Assembly: GCA_019637335.1 (NCBI GenBank)
Contig: JAHBVV010000010.1
Coordinates: forward strand, 124,001-188,000
Direction: 5' to 3'
DNA: 64,000 nucleotides
DNA from: Candidatus Hydrogenedentota bacterium
Lineage (GTDB): Bacteria; Hydrogenedentota; Hydrogenedentia; Hydrogenedentales; JAEUWI01
Positions within the stretch are counted from its first letter, which is position 1. Each line of letters starts with the position of its first letter. The notes beneath the pieces are model-generated. The model was not told where the DNA came from. It saw only the letters and a program-made list of their open reading frames with translations, and searched no databases. Shown piece by piece: positions 17,019 to 25,671 of the stretch. The position numbers were made by a program, and so were the translations under genes.

Positions 17019-17042
17019 ACATATCGTTCTGTTTTGTAGAAT
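17014..17042 (+). promoter_or_regulatory. lysR promoter giving an apparently leaderless mRNA
   Basis: TTGAAA (17014-17019), a 17-base spacer and TAGAAT (17037-17042) closely match the vegetative consensus. The expected first transcribed base, 7 after the -10 box, is the A of ATG 17049. No Shine-Dalgarno sequence precedes the ATG, which fits a leaderless transcript. Confidence 0.6.
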
Positions 17043-17048
17043 GATTGT

Positions 17049-17918
17049 ATGTCGCGTCTAAACTACAATCACCTGCGTTATTTCTGGGCCGTGGCCCACG
17101 AGGGCAATCTCACGCGGGCCGCGGAGCAACTCTACGTCTCGCAGTCCGCGCTCTCGATTCAGATACAGAAACTGGAGGCCTCCCTCGGCCACGCCCTGTT
17201 CGAGCGCCGCGGCAAGCAGCTTATCCTCACGGAAGCGGGGCAGATTGCGCTGGACCACGCGGACGAAATCTTCGCGATAGGAAACGAACTGCTGGGAACG
17301 CTCGCGCACCGCGGGGAGGCGGCGCGCCGTGTATTGCGTGTGGGCGCCCTGGCCACGCTGTCGCGAAATTTTCAGATCCAGTTTCTCAAGCCGCTTACAC
17401 ACCGCGATGACGTGGAGATAATCCTTCGCTCGGGCAATTTTGGTGAATTGCTGCGGGATTTACGGGCGCATGTGATCGATGTCCTGCTCTCAAACCACGC
17501 CCCGGCCCGCGATGCTGCCACGCCGTGGATCGCGCACCTGATCGACAAGCAGCCCGTCAGCCTGGTGCGCCACAAGTCCCGCCGCATTCCGAAGGCCCCG
17601 CTGGAGGAGTTGCTGGCGGAGCAACCGCTGGTGGCGCCGAGCGCCGAGAGCAGCATTCGGACCGGTCTTGACGCGATGATGGACCGGCTCGGCATCCGCC
17701 CGCATTTCGCCGCGGAGGTCGACGACATGGCGATGCTGCGTCTTCTGGTACGAGAAGACACGGGGCTGGCAATCGTACCGCCGATCGTGGTGCGGGAAGA
17801 GCTGCGCACGGGCCTGATGGTGGAAGTGGCATGTATTCCGGATTTGGTGGAGACCTTCTACGCCATCACCCTGGAACGACGATTCCCCAACCCGCTGCTG
17901 CGCACGCTGATTTCGTGA
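17049..17918 (+). CDS. LysR-family transcriptional regulator divergent from dabBA
   Basis: A 289-residue LysR-type regulator. The winged helix-turn-helix occupies about residues 1-65 (LNYNHLRYFWAVAHEGNLTRA and VSQSALSIQIQKLEASLG, then ALFERRGKQLILTEAG). A periplasmic-binding-protein-like effector domain covers about 90-289. The arrangement with a divergent target operon and an intervening T-N11-A palindrome is the classic LysR layout, so the likely target is dabBA and the genes behind it. Its effector may be an inorganic-carbon or one-carbon signal, but this is only inference; the DNA-binding part also resembles NhaR-type regulators, which respond to cations. Confidence 0.88.
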   Translation: MSRLNYNHLRYFWAVAHEGNLTRAAEQLYVSQSALSIQIQKLEASLGHALFERRGKQLILTEAGQIALDHADEIFAIGNELLGTLAHRGEAARRVLRVGALATLSRNFQIQFLKPLTHRDDVEIILRSGNFGELLRDLRAHVIDVLLSNHAPARDAATPWIAHLIDKQPVSLVRHKSRRIPKAPLEELLAEQPLVAPSAESSIRTGLDAMMDRLGIRPHFAAEVDDMAMLRLLVREDTGLAIVPPIVVREELRTGLMVEVACIPDLVETFYAITLERRFPNPLLRTLIS

Positions 17919-17933
17919 ATGGCCGGCCCCGGG

Positions 17934-19184
17934 CTACCGGTTCTCGATCCGGTAGAGCGCTTCCTCCGTTCGCAGGAAAATGGCGTCCCCGCTCGGCGCG
18001 ATCGACGCGAAGGTGCGCTCGCCCAGGTCATTTCGCGCCAGGGCGCGAAACGCGGGGCCGTCCTCAAGAACCGTGGTGACGCCGTCCTCGCTGGTGGCGT
18101 AGAGGCGGCCCGCCGCCAGGACGAGCGAGGCCGAGTAGTTGCCGTCGAGGCGCTCCCGCCAGTGCAATTCGCCCGTGCGCGCGTCCACGCGTGAGAGTTC
18201 GCCCTTGTCGCTCAGGAAATACAGCGCCTCACCGGAAACTATCATCGATGGCGTGTGGGGCGCGCCCTCGCCCAGGCGCCAGGCAATGTGGGAATCGGTG
18301 ACGTCCCCCTGCCCGCCGGTGCGCACCGCGATGACCTCGCAGGGCCGGGCAAAGCCGGTGGTGACGTAGACCAGGCCATGCGCGAACACGGGCCGGGGAA
18401 CAACGGAAAAACCGTCGCCATAGCGCACGCGCCAGATTTCCTGGCCCGTGGCGGTGTCGTAGGCGGCCGCCATGCCGCTGCCCGCGCTCACGGCCAGCGC
18501 GCGGTTGGGCTCCTGAAGAATCAACGGTGTGCTGAAGGAAAACTTGTTCGCCGCCTCGGTTTCACGGGAGGTTTTCCAGGCGATCCCTCCAGTCTGCACG
18601 TCCAGCGCAACAATAAACGGGGCGCCCGCATCGTCGGCGCTGATGATCAAACTGCCGTCATGCAGGGCCGGGGATCCGCCGTTGCCGTGGGGTGTCTTGT
18701 AGGACAGTTCGGACTGGCGCCAGACGGCCTGGCCCTCGAGGTCGAGGCAGGAGGTTCCCAGCGGTCCGTAGTGCACGAAAACCCGGTCTCCCGCCACGAT
18801 CGGCGTTGGACTCGCGAAACTGTTCTTCGGGTGCTTCGGTGCGCGCCCGCTTACGGGGAACACTTCCACGTCCCAGCGTAGCGCGCCGTCCTCTGCGCTC
18901 AGCGCGATGGCGCGCAGGCTGGTCGGCTGTTCCTGATCGTCGAGAAGCGCGGTGGTCAGGTAGATTACGCCATTCTGGAGCACCGGTGAAGACCATCCGC
19001 TGCCGGGGAGGGGCGTGCGCCACGCGATGTTCCGATCCGGGCCCCATTCGAGAGGCGGATTCGCCTCGGGCGCATGCCCCTGGCCTGTGGGTCCCCGGAA
19101 TTCGGGCCAATCCCCGGTAAAAGCGCTCTGCGAAACGAAAAATGCGCCGAGGGCGATCATCAAGGCGAACGGGCGAATGTGCAT
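17934..19184 (-). CDS. Secreted PQQ-like beta-propeller protein
   Basis: A 416-residue protein with a Sec signal peptide (cleaved after about residue 22) followed by WPEFRGPTGQGHA, the typical opening of outer-membrane PQQ-like (BamB/quinoprotein-type) repeat proteins of Planctomycetes. Repeated blades carry the W-type docking motif: DGALRWDVEVF, TGGIAWKTSRE, TGQEIWRVRY and TGELHWRERL. No haem site is present. These proteins are usually annotated as PQQ-binding-like, but most probably act as binding or scaffold propellers. It starts after AAAGGA and runs toward the lysR stop with a 15-base gap. Confidence 0.8.
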   Translation of the reverse strand: MHIRPFALMIALGAFFVSQSAFTGDWPEFRGPTGQGHAPEANPPLEWGPDRNIAWRTPLPGSGWSSPVLQNGVIYLTTALLDDQEQPTSLRAIALSAEDGALRWDVEVFPVSGRAPKHPKNSFASPTPIVAGDRVFVHYGPLGTSCLDLEGQAVWRQSELSYKTPHGNGGSPALHDGSLIISADDAGAPFIVALDVQTGGIAWKTSRETEAANKFSFSTPLILQEPNRALAVSAGSGMAAAYDTATGQEIWRVRYGDGFSVVPRPVFAHGLVYVTTGFARPCEVIAVRTGGQGDVTDSHIAWRLGEGAPHTPSMIVSGEALYFLSDKGELSRVDARTGELHWRERLDGNYSASLVLAAGRLYATSEDGVTTVLEDGPAFRALARNDLGERTFASIAPSGDAIFLRTEEALYRIENR

Positions 19185-19283
19185 GGGGTATCCTTTCTGC
19201 GGATAGACGGCTGATCATAATCCAACCGAACGCATTCGCGCCACGATTGTGGCGAACCGCCAGGACGGAATGGAGGACAAGCG

Positions 19284-20798
19284 ATGGATATCGGGCGTGG
19301 AGTATCGGGACTGCTAATCGCGGGCGCCATTCTACTCCCGCCCGCTGTGGCGGCGGAGCCGGTGCGCCTGTATTTTGAGGTGCGCGGCGCGGACGGTGGC
19401 CTGCTTCCCTGCCGGATACACGTGAGCGATGGGAGCGACACACTTTTCGCCCCGCCGGGCCTGCCCGCCTTCAAGAACCATTTCTCCTGCCCGGGAACCG
19501 CGGAGCTCGCGCTGGAACCCGGGGTCTACGACTTCACGATCGAGCGCGGACCCGAATTCAGGCGCGCGGTGGGCCGGATCACGCTCTCCGAGGGTGGGGG
19601 CGGGGCCGCGGTTCGCGTCCGGCTGTCGCGCCTCGCCAATATGAAGTCCGAGGGCTGGTGGTCCGGCGATTTGCACGTGCATCGACCCCCGGAGGACATG
19701 GAAGCCATCATGCGGGCGGAGGATCTGCATGTGGCGCCCGTAATCACCTGGTGGAACGAGAGAAACCTCTGGCGTGATCGCCCGCTTCCGGACCCGGTAC
19801 TCCTGAATTTCGACGGCGACCGCTATTGCCATCTCATGGCCGGCGAAGACGAGCGGGGGGGCGGCGCGTTCATGTTCTTCAACCTCGAGTCCCCGGTCGA
19901 TATAACGGGCGCGGATCGAGAGTACCCGAGCCAGACGCATTTCCTGCCGGCGGTGAAATCCCGTGGCGGCTGGGTGGATCTCGAGAAGCCCTTCTGGTGG
20001 GATGCGCCGATCGGAATCGGACTTGGCCTCGTAGACTCCATCGGCATCGCCAACAATCACATGTGGCGCCACGGGATGCTGGACAACGAGGCCTGGGGCC
20101 GGCCGCGGCCGAGCGAGACCGAGCCGCCCGCGTACGGCGGGGGCCTCTGGACGCAGGAAATCTACTACCACGTGTTGAACGCCGGACTGCGAATACCGCC
20201 GTCGGCGGGGAGCGCTTCCGGCGTCATTCCCAATCCGGTGGGCTACAACCGCGTCTATGTGCAGCTCGACGGGCCGATGGAGCACGCCGCCTGGTGGGAA
20301 GGGCTCCGGGCCGGACGTTCCTTTGTGACCAACGGGCCCCTCCTGCGCGTGACGGCGGACGGCCAATGGCCGGGCCATGTGTTTCGGGGCGCCGGCGGCG
20401 CGCCAGTCTCCATCGCGCTGGCCGGCGTGTTGGATTCGGACGATCCGGTGCGCACCATTCAGCTGATTCGAGACGGAAACGTCGAACAGGAGTTCAGCCC
20501 GGAAGCGTTCATGGCCGCCGGGGCGACCATGACATTCGATCGCAGCGGCTGGTTCCTCGTTCGGGCGATTGCGGACCTGGACCACACCTTTCGCTTCGCA
20601 TCCACCGCGCCGTGGTATGTGGAAATCGGCGGTGAAGGGCAACCAGTGCGCCGCGAATCGGTCGAGTTCTTCCTGGACTGGATCGATAGGCGGAAGGCCG
20701 CCCTGGAACTGCCGGAAGGTCAAAAAGCCGAAGTGTTGATGGACCACGACCGGGCGCGGGCCTTCTGGAGCAAAAAACTCGCGGGGGCTACGCGATAA
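19284..20798 (+). CDS. CehA/McbA-type metallohydrolase-like protein (PHP fold)
   Basis: A 504-residue exported protein: signal peptide (1-23), an N-terminal beta domain (about 25-115) that may be a carboxypeptidase-regulatory-like fold, then the hydrolase part opening with WWSGDLHVHRPP. The HxH of that motif is the metal site of the PHP-type CehA/McbA family named from carbaryl and ester hydrolases. Later motifs include IGIANNHMWRHG and AWWEGLRAGRSFVTNGP, the latter very typical of this group. GGAGG precedes the start. The end overlaps the convergent DUF1501 gene by 11 bases. The physiological substrate is unknown. Confidence 0.78.
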   Translation: MDIGRGVSGLLIAGAILLPPAVAAEPVRLYFEVRGADGGLLPCRIHVSDGSDTLFAPPGLPAFKNHFSCPGTAELALEPGVYDFTIERGPEFRRAVGRITLSEGGGGAAVRVRLSRLANMKSEGWWSGDLHVHRPPEDMEAIMRAEDLHVAPVITWWNERNLWRDRPLPDPVLLNFDGDRYCHLMAGEDERGGGAFMFFNLESPVDITGADREYPSQTHFLPAVKSRGGWVDLEKPFWWDAPIGIGLGLVDSIGIANNHMWRHGMLDNEAWGRPRPSETEPPAYGGGLWTQEIYYHVLNAGLRIPPSAGSASGVIPNPVGYNRVYVQLDGPMEHAAWWEGLRAGRSFVTNGPLLRVTADGQWPGHVFRGAGGAPVSIALAGVLDSDDPVRTIQLIRDGNVEQEFSPEAFMAAGATMTFDRSGWFLVRAIADLDHTFRFASTAPWYVEIGGEGQPVRRESVEFFLDWIDRRKAALELPEGQKAEVLMDHDRARAFWSKKLAGATR

Positions 20799-22221
20799 TG
20801 TCGTGCACCACGTTGCCGTGCACGTCGGTGAGGCGGAAGTTGCGACCGGCGTAGCGGTAGGTGAGCGCTTCGTGGTCAAAGCCGAGGAGGTGGAGCATCG
20901 TCGCGTGCAAGTCGTGCACGTGGACGGGCTTTTCGATGGCCTTAAAACCAAACTCGTCGGTGGCGCCATGGATGTGTCCGGCCTTGACGCCCCCGCCAGC
21001 CATCCACGCGGTGAAGCCGTAGTGGTTGTGATCGCGGCCCTTGGGCTTGCCGATGTTGATGCCTTCGCGCTGCACCTCCACCGTTGGCGTGCGCCCGAAT
21101 TCGCCGGTGCAAAGAATGAGCGTGTCCTCCAGCATGCCGCGTTGCTTGAGATCGGTGATGAGCGCGGCGATACCCCGGTCGCACTGTCCGGCGAGGCGCT
21201 TGTGGGAGTCCACAATATCGTCGTGGCTGTCCCACGGCTGTCCGGGGCCGTGCCAGAGCTGCACGAAGCGGACCCCGCGCTCGAGCAGGCGCCGCGCGAT
21301 CAGGAGTTGCCGTGACTGTTCGGTGCTGCCATACATCTCGCGGATATGCTCGGGTTCCTGCCCGATATCGAACGCATCGGTGGCGTCCAGCTGCATCCGG
21401 TAGGCCAATTCAAAAGACTGGATGCGGGATTCAAGCGCGCTGTCGCCCTCGCGGGCGCTGCGGTGCATTTCGTTGAGTTCGCCCAGCAGATCGAGTTGCC
21501 GGCGCTGCCCGCGCGACGTCGCAAAATGGTTCTTGATGTTTTCGATGAGCTTCTCGACGTCCGTGTGCTGCGAATCGATGTAGCTGCCCTGGTAATTGCC
21601 GGGGAGGAAGCCCGACTGCCAGTTTTGCGCCTCGGCGATCGGGTAGCCGCCGGGGCACATGGTGATGAAGCCCGGGAGATTCTGGTTTTCCGTCCCCAGG
21701 CCATAGGTGACCCACGAACCGACACTGGGCCGGGCCAGGCGCGCGTCGCCGCAGTTCATCAGCAGGAGCGAGGGGCCGTGGACCGGATTGTCGGTGTACA
21801 TCGAGCGGATGATGCACATGTCGTCAACGCAGCGCGCGGTGTGGGGGAAAAGCGTGCTTACGGGGATGCCGCTCTCGCCATGCTGGTTGAAGGGGAATTC
21901 CGATGCGTAGGCGCCGCCCGTCGGGCGCTCCGTCATCAGGGTCTCGGCGCCCGGGAGGTCCTTCCCATCGTACTTCGCCAACATCGGCTTGGGGTCAAAG
22001 GTATCCACCTGCGACATGCCGCCGTTCAAAAAGATGTGGACCACCCGTTTGGCCCTGGGTGCGAAATGGGGGGACTGCGCGGCCATCGGGCCTTTCGTGG
22101 CGGCGGCGAGATTAGGGCCCGCGAGTGTCGCGAGACCGAGCGCGCCGAAGCCCATGCCCGTCCGGCGGAGGAAGTCGCGCCGGTTTAAAATGAAGTCGTT
22201 CAATGTCCGTTCGTGGTGCAT
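20788..22221 (-). CDS. Exported DUF1501 protein (sulfatase-like fold)
   Basis: A 477-residue DUF1501 protein, alkaline phosphatase/sulfatase-like in fold. It has a Tat signal with LNRRDFLRRTGMGFGALGL. Family motifs are VVHIFLNGGMSQVDTFDPKP, SVGSWVTYGLGTENQNLPGF, GRTPTVEVQREGIN and GRDHNHYGFTAWMAGGG, and the C-terminus TYRYAGRNFRLTDVHGNVV is diagnostic. It follows the PSCyt/DUF1553 gene by 19 bases, the usual arrangement in Planctomycetes and relatives, where both are thought to act on complex substrates in the periplasm. ATG 22221 is chosen over a TTG that would overlap the preceding gene. Confidence 0.88.
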   Translation of the reverse strand: MHHERTLNDFILNRRDFLRRTGMGFGALGLATLAGPNLAAATKGPMAAQSPHFAPRAKRVVHIFLNGGMSQVDTFDPKPMLAKYDGKDLPGAETLMTERPTGGAYASEFPFNQHGESGIPVSTLFPHTARCVDDMCIIRSMYTDNPVHGPSLLLMNCGDARLARPSVGSWVTYGLGTENQNLPGFITMCPGGYPIAEAQNWQSGFLPGNYQGSYIDSQHTDVEKLIENIKNHFATSRGQRRQLDLLGELNEMHRSAREGDSALESRIQSFELAYRMQLDATDAFDIGQEPEHIREMYGSTEQSRQLLIARRLLERGVRFVQLWHGPGQPWDSHDDIVDSHKRLAGQCDRGIAALITDLKQRGMLEDTLILCTGEFGRTPTVEVQREGINIGKPKGRDHNHYGFTAWMAGGGVKAGHIHGATDEFGFKAIEKPVHVHDLHATMLHLLGFDHEALTYRYAGRNFRLTDVHGNVVHDIIA

Positions 22222-22240
22222 GGTTCCGTCCCGTCCCGCG

Positions 22241-25174
22241 TCAATCGACAAACATGAATTCGTTGCTCATCAGCAGCACCTGCGCGTATTGCTCCCACGG
22301 CTGCAGGGGCACGGCGGGCGCCGGGGGCGGCCCCTCAAAGTCGAACCGCGAAATCCAGTCCTGCCGCGCGAAGCTGCTGGCGTTTTCGCCCGTAAGGTAG
22401 ATGCGCGGGTGCCACCGGAAATGGTCCTCCTGGTCGTCTTCCTTACAGGTGACCACCAGGTCGATGGTGTCGCCCGCGCGGATCTCGCTGTCGTCCACCA
22501 CCGTGGGGAGCATCTGGTCCTGAAGGTCGCCCTGCCAGAGGATGCCCGAGCGGCTGGAAATGACGTAGGCGCGGATGCCATCGCCCGCCGGGGAGAAATG
22601 GAAGAGTTCGCCGACGAGGGATACCAGGGAATCGGCGGGGGAGATCCAGCGGCGGATCACGGCGTGTTGCGGCCCGCCGGGGCGGCCGCCGAGCCGGTTG
22701 AGCATCGCATAGCCGATCGCCGCGTCCGGCAGTGTCTCCCCGCCCTGGTAGGCTTCGCCGGTCCAGTGGGGAAATTCGGTGAAGGAGGTAACCTGGCCGG
22801 TAGCCTCGTCGATCGCGCCGTAGCCATACAGCCAGCGCGGGGGCTGGCGCTCGGGAATATGGACATCGGCCACGTCCTGGCCGTCGACAAAGAAGGTGCC
22901 AAGCTCCACCTCCCGTCGCACGGGCTCGCGCGCCAGTATCGCCTGGTACAGGGCGCGCACGCGTTCGGCGGGCGCTTCCTTCGACGCGACTTCCGGGAGG
23001 GCCGCCGCCAGGCGGGCCTGCTCCGCGACGAACGGGCTGTTCATGAGGTAGAGGGCCTGCTGCGGGACCGTGGTTTCAAATCGCACCGGCGTATGCGTGG
23101 CCGGTGTCGCAAAATCGAATATGCGGAACATCGCGGGCAGCGCCTCCCGATCCACCTCCGCGTAAACCGTTCGCCGGTTGGCGAAGGGCGGCTCCGTAAT
23201 ATTGTCCGCGGCCCCGCCCATGCGCAGGTCGAGATTTCCCGATGCGGCAAGCAGCCGGTCACGCATGACTTCAAATCCCAGTCGGCGGCGATTTTGCCGC
23301 CAGATCAGCTTATTCTCCGGGTCGGTCGCCTGCCCCGCATCGCTGGCGTCGCTCGACTGCTGGTAGGCGCTGGAAAGCATGATCTCGCGGATCAACGTTT
23401 TTGTGGACCAGCCCGAGTCCATGAATCGCGCCGCGAGATAGTCCAGGAGTTCGGGGTGGGTTGGCTCCTCGCCCTGAAGGCCGAAATCGCTCGGCGTGCC
23501 CGCCAGCGGCGCCCCGAAAAGGTGCATCCAGACGCGGTTGGCGAATACGCGCGCGGTGAGCGGGTTGTCCTTGCTCGCAATGGCCCGGGCCAGCTCCAGG
23601 CGCCCGCTGTCTTCGGTCCACGGCGTGCGGTCCGCGTCGAGCACCGCCAGGAACTGTCTGGGCACGGCCTTGCCGGGGATGCCCGCGTCGCCGCGCACGA
23701 AGATGACCGGGTCGTACAGCTCGGGAGCGTCCTCCAGGGCCATCGCGCTGTCGGGGCGCGCCGGATGGGTGTTCCGAATCCTATCCACGGCGGTGTCGCG
23801 CTGCCGAAGGCGCACGCGGTCGGGCTGGTCAATGTATTTCAAGAACCCGTTGCCCTGGACGCTTTCGAGGGCCTCGGCCTCCGAGGCTGCCTTGCCGCGA
23901 GCCGTTTCGAGCGCTTTGGCGCGCAGGGCCACAGCAAGATCGTCCCGCGCGGCTTCCGCCTCGGCGAGGCGCCGCTCGAAATCCCGGTACGCCGGTGAGC
24001 TCGTGTCGGGCGCCGCAATAACCGGAAGGCGCTCGGGCTCGCGCGAACTGCGGAACACGCCATACAACGAATAGTAATCCGCCGTGGGGATCGGGTCGAA
24101 CTTGTGGTCGTGGCAGCGCGCGCAATTGACGGTCATCGCGAGGAATCCGCGCGTGACCACGTCGATCCGGTCGTCGATGCGATCGTGAATACTCGCGCCG
24201 CTCACCTTGCCGAGCGTGAGGAAACCCAGCGCCGCCAGGGGGCGCTTATCGTCGCCGAGTTCCAGCTTGTCCGCCGCCAGCTGGTGGAGGATGAACTGAT
24301 CGAAGGGGAGATCCACATTGAATGCGCGGATAACGTAGTCCCGGTAGGTGTAGGAGAAGGGGAAGAGGCGATCATCATTGAAGGCGGAGGCCTTGGTGTC
24401 GCTGTAGCGCGCCACATCGAGCCAGTGGCGGCCCCAGCGCTCGCCGAAGTGCGGCGATTCGAGCAGCCTGGCGATCAGCCGATCATAGGCATCGGCGGCG
24501 GGGTCATTCTCGAAGGCTTCGATCTCGGCCAGCGTGGGCGGAAGCCCGATCAGGTCGTGGTAGGCCCGCTGGACCAGGGTGCGGCGGCTCGCGCGCGGCG
24601 CTGGCGACAATCCCGCCTTTTCAAGTCGCGCCAGGACATAGGTGTCGATCGGGGAGCGGGGCCACGCCGTATCGCCGATCGCGGGCAGCGCGGGCTCGGC
24701 GACGGGCCGGAATGCCCAATGGTTCCGGCGGGCGACCGCGATGAGTTCATCCATGCTGAGGCGCTGGTAACTTTTTTTCGCGCGCGCGGGCCACGGCGCG
24801 CCGCGCCCGATCCAATCGAGGAAGGTCTCGCGTTCGGCGGCGCTCAATTCCACCGGCGGGTGCGACGGCGAGCGATTCTGAAGCACTTCGCGCAGGGCGT
24901 CGGTGGAGAGGGCCGGCGGTGCGTCCAGGCGCAGGCCGCCGCCGGGGTCATCCGGCCCGTGGCAGCTCAGGCACATTTCAACCAGGAGCGGGCGCACGCT
25001 GCGCTCGAAGAACTCCGTGTCCCCGGCGGGCGCGGAAGGCATCGCGCCCGCTTGAGCGGCGGAGCCCGCGCAGGCGAGCACAATTGCGGTGGCGAAAGGG
25101 GCAATAAGGCAAATCAGCCGCCATGAGACGGCACTCCACTGCCCTCGCCCAATGTAGGGTCTCTCCACTACCAT
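22241..25174 (-). CDS. PSCyt1-DUF1549-DUF1553 cytochrome protein with an internal extra domain
   Basis: A 977-residue exported protein. After a signal anchor comes a planctomycete-type cytochrome c domain with haem site CLSCHG (C68-H72), then DUF1549 (from about 170, WPRSPIDTYVLARLEKAGL) with a second CARCHDHKFDPI motif, then DUF1553 (PLTARVFANRVWMHLFG). A stretch of about 200 residues near the C-terminus (including FTEFPHWTGEAYQGG and RAYVISSRSGILWQGDLQDQ) interrupts DUF1553 before its final EQYAQVLLMSNEFMFVD. The 806-residue relative at 28245 lacks this insert. ATG 25174 coincides with the predicted transcription start of a promoter, suggesting a leaderless message. Electron transfer coupled to substrate modification is the family hypothesis. 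Confidence 0.87.
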   Translation of the reverse strand: MVVERPYIGRGQWSAVSWRLICLIAPFATAIVLACAGSAAQAGAMPSAPAGDTEFFERSVRPLLVEMCLSCHGPDDPGGGLRLDAPPALSTDALREVLQNRSPSHPPVELSAAERETFLDWIGRGAPWPARAKKSYQRLSMDELIAVARRNHWAFRPVAEPALPAIGDTAWPRSPIDTYVLARLEKAGLSPAPRASRRTLVQRAYHDLIGLPPTLAEIEAFENDPAADAYDRLIARLLESPHFGERWGRHWLDVARYSDTKASAFNDDRLFPFSYTYRDYVIRAFNVDLPFDQFILHQLAADKLELGDDKRPLAALGFLTLGKVSGASIHDRIDDRIDVVTRGFLAMTVNCARCHDHKFDPIPTADYYSLYGVFRSSREPERLPVIAAPDTSSPAYRDFERRLAEAEAARDDLAVALRAKALETARGKAASEAEALESVQGNGFLKYIDQPDRVRLRQRDTAVDRIRNTHPARPDSAMALEDAPELYDPVIFVRGDAGIPGKAVPRQFLAVLDADRTPWTEDSGRLELARAIASKDNPLTARVFANRVWMHLFGAPLAGTPSDFGLQGEEPTHPELLDYLAARFMDSGWSTKTLIREIMLSSAYQQSSDASDAGQATDPENKLIWRQNRRRLGFEVMRDRLLAASGNLDLRMGGAADNITEPPFANRRTVYAEVDREALPAMFRIFDFATPATHTPVRFETTVPQQALYLMNSPFVAEQARLAAALPEVASKEAPAERVRALYQAILAREPVRREVELGTFFVDGQDVADVHIPERQPPRWLYGYGAIDEATGQVTSFTEFPHWTGEAYQGGETLPDAAIGYAMLNRLGGRPGGPQHAVIRRWISPADSLVSLVGELFHFSPAGDGIRAYVISSRSGILWQGDLQDQMLPTVVDDSEIRAGDTIDLVVTCKEDDQEDHFRWHPRIYLTGENASSFARQDWISRFDFEGPPPAPAVPLQPWEQYAQVLLMSNEFMFVD

Positions 25175-25180
25175 GGAAGC

Positions 25181-25209
25181 AGAATACGGCAACCGGGCGT
25201 CCGGATCAA
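25181..25209 (-). promoter_or_regulatory. Promoter of the PSCyt/DUF1501 pair, apparently leaderless
   Basis: Read leftward: TTGATC (25209-25204), 17-base spacer, TATTCT (25186-25181). Seven bases on lies the A of ATG 25174, and no Shine-Dalgarno site precedes that codon. Confidence 0.45.
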
Positions 25210-25327
25210 GCAGTTTTTTGCGCGTCCGTTTCACGTGCGCTGGACGTTCGCCAGGGCAATCGCATTTAAACTTTCAACTCGAGCCGAGCGCCACATGAAC
25301 CACCTTCAATGTTAGAAAGGGCGCGTG

Positions 25328-25393
25328 TTGGAGCGCTGGCATTTCGCCTGCGGCGAATCCCTGACCTTGCCGGCACAGATGCCGGCGCTCCAA
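25328..25393. repeat. Inverted repeat ending in a GGAGCGC-type hairpin unit
   Basis: TTGGAGCGCTGGCAT (25328-25342) and ATGCCGGCGCTCCAA (25379-25393) are inverted copies matching at 14 of 15 bases. The right arm contains its own hairpin GCCGGCA-CAGA-TGCCGGC. A similar GGAGCGC-plus-hairpin unit occurs at 47681. This is probably a dispersed palindromic repeat. The rest of 25235-25498 holds nothing else I recognise. Confidence 0.55.
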
Positions 25394-25498
25394 AACGCTC
25401 ACTATCGTTGATTCAAGGTTCCAAATCGACTCAAGTTTACGCCCATATCCCGAGATCGAGTTTAAATGCGACTGCCCTGGGACGTGCGCGGGTACTGA

Positions 25499-25527
25499 TT
25501 GACGAAGCCCCGCGCTCCTTCTATAAT
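25499..25527 (+). promoter_or_regulatory. Strong promoter of the formaldehyde dehydrogenase gene
   Basis: TTGACG (25499-25504), a 17-base spacer and a perfect TATAAT (25522-25527). This is the best vegetative promoter match in the window. Transcription would start near 25534, leaving a leader of about 138 bases before ATG 25672. Confidence 0.7.
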
Positions 25528-25671
25528 GGCTGCTGGGTTGCGTCCGCCGGTTGGAGCCGGGTTTGCCCGGCCGAGGTGCAGGCTGTGCCGGCGGAACGCG
25601 GGCAGCCATGCCTGTTCGCGTTGATCGCAGCGAGGCTGTGTATTGAACCGAGTTGAGAGGAGAGGCGTGTC

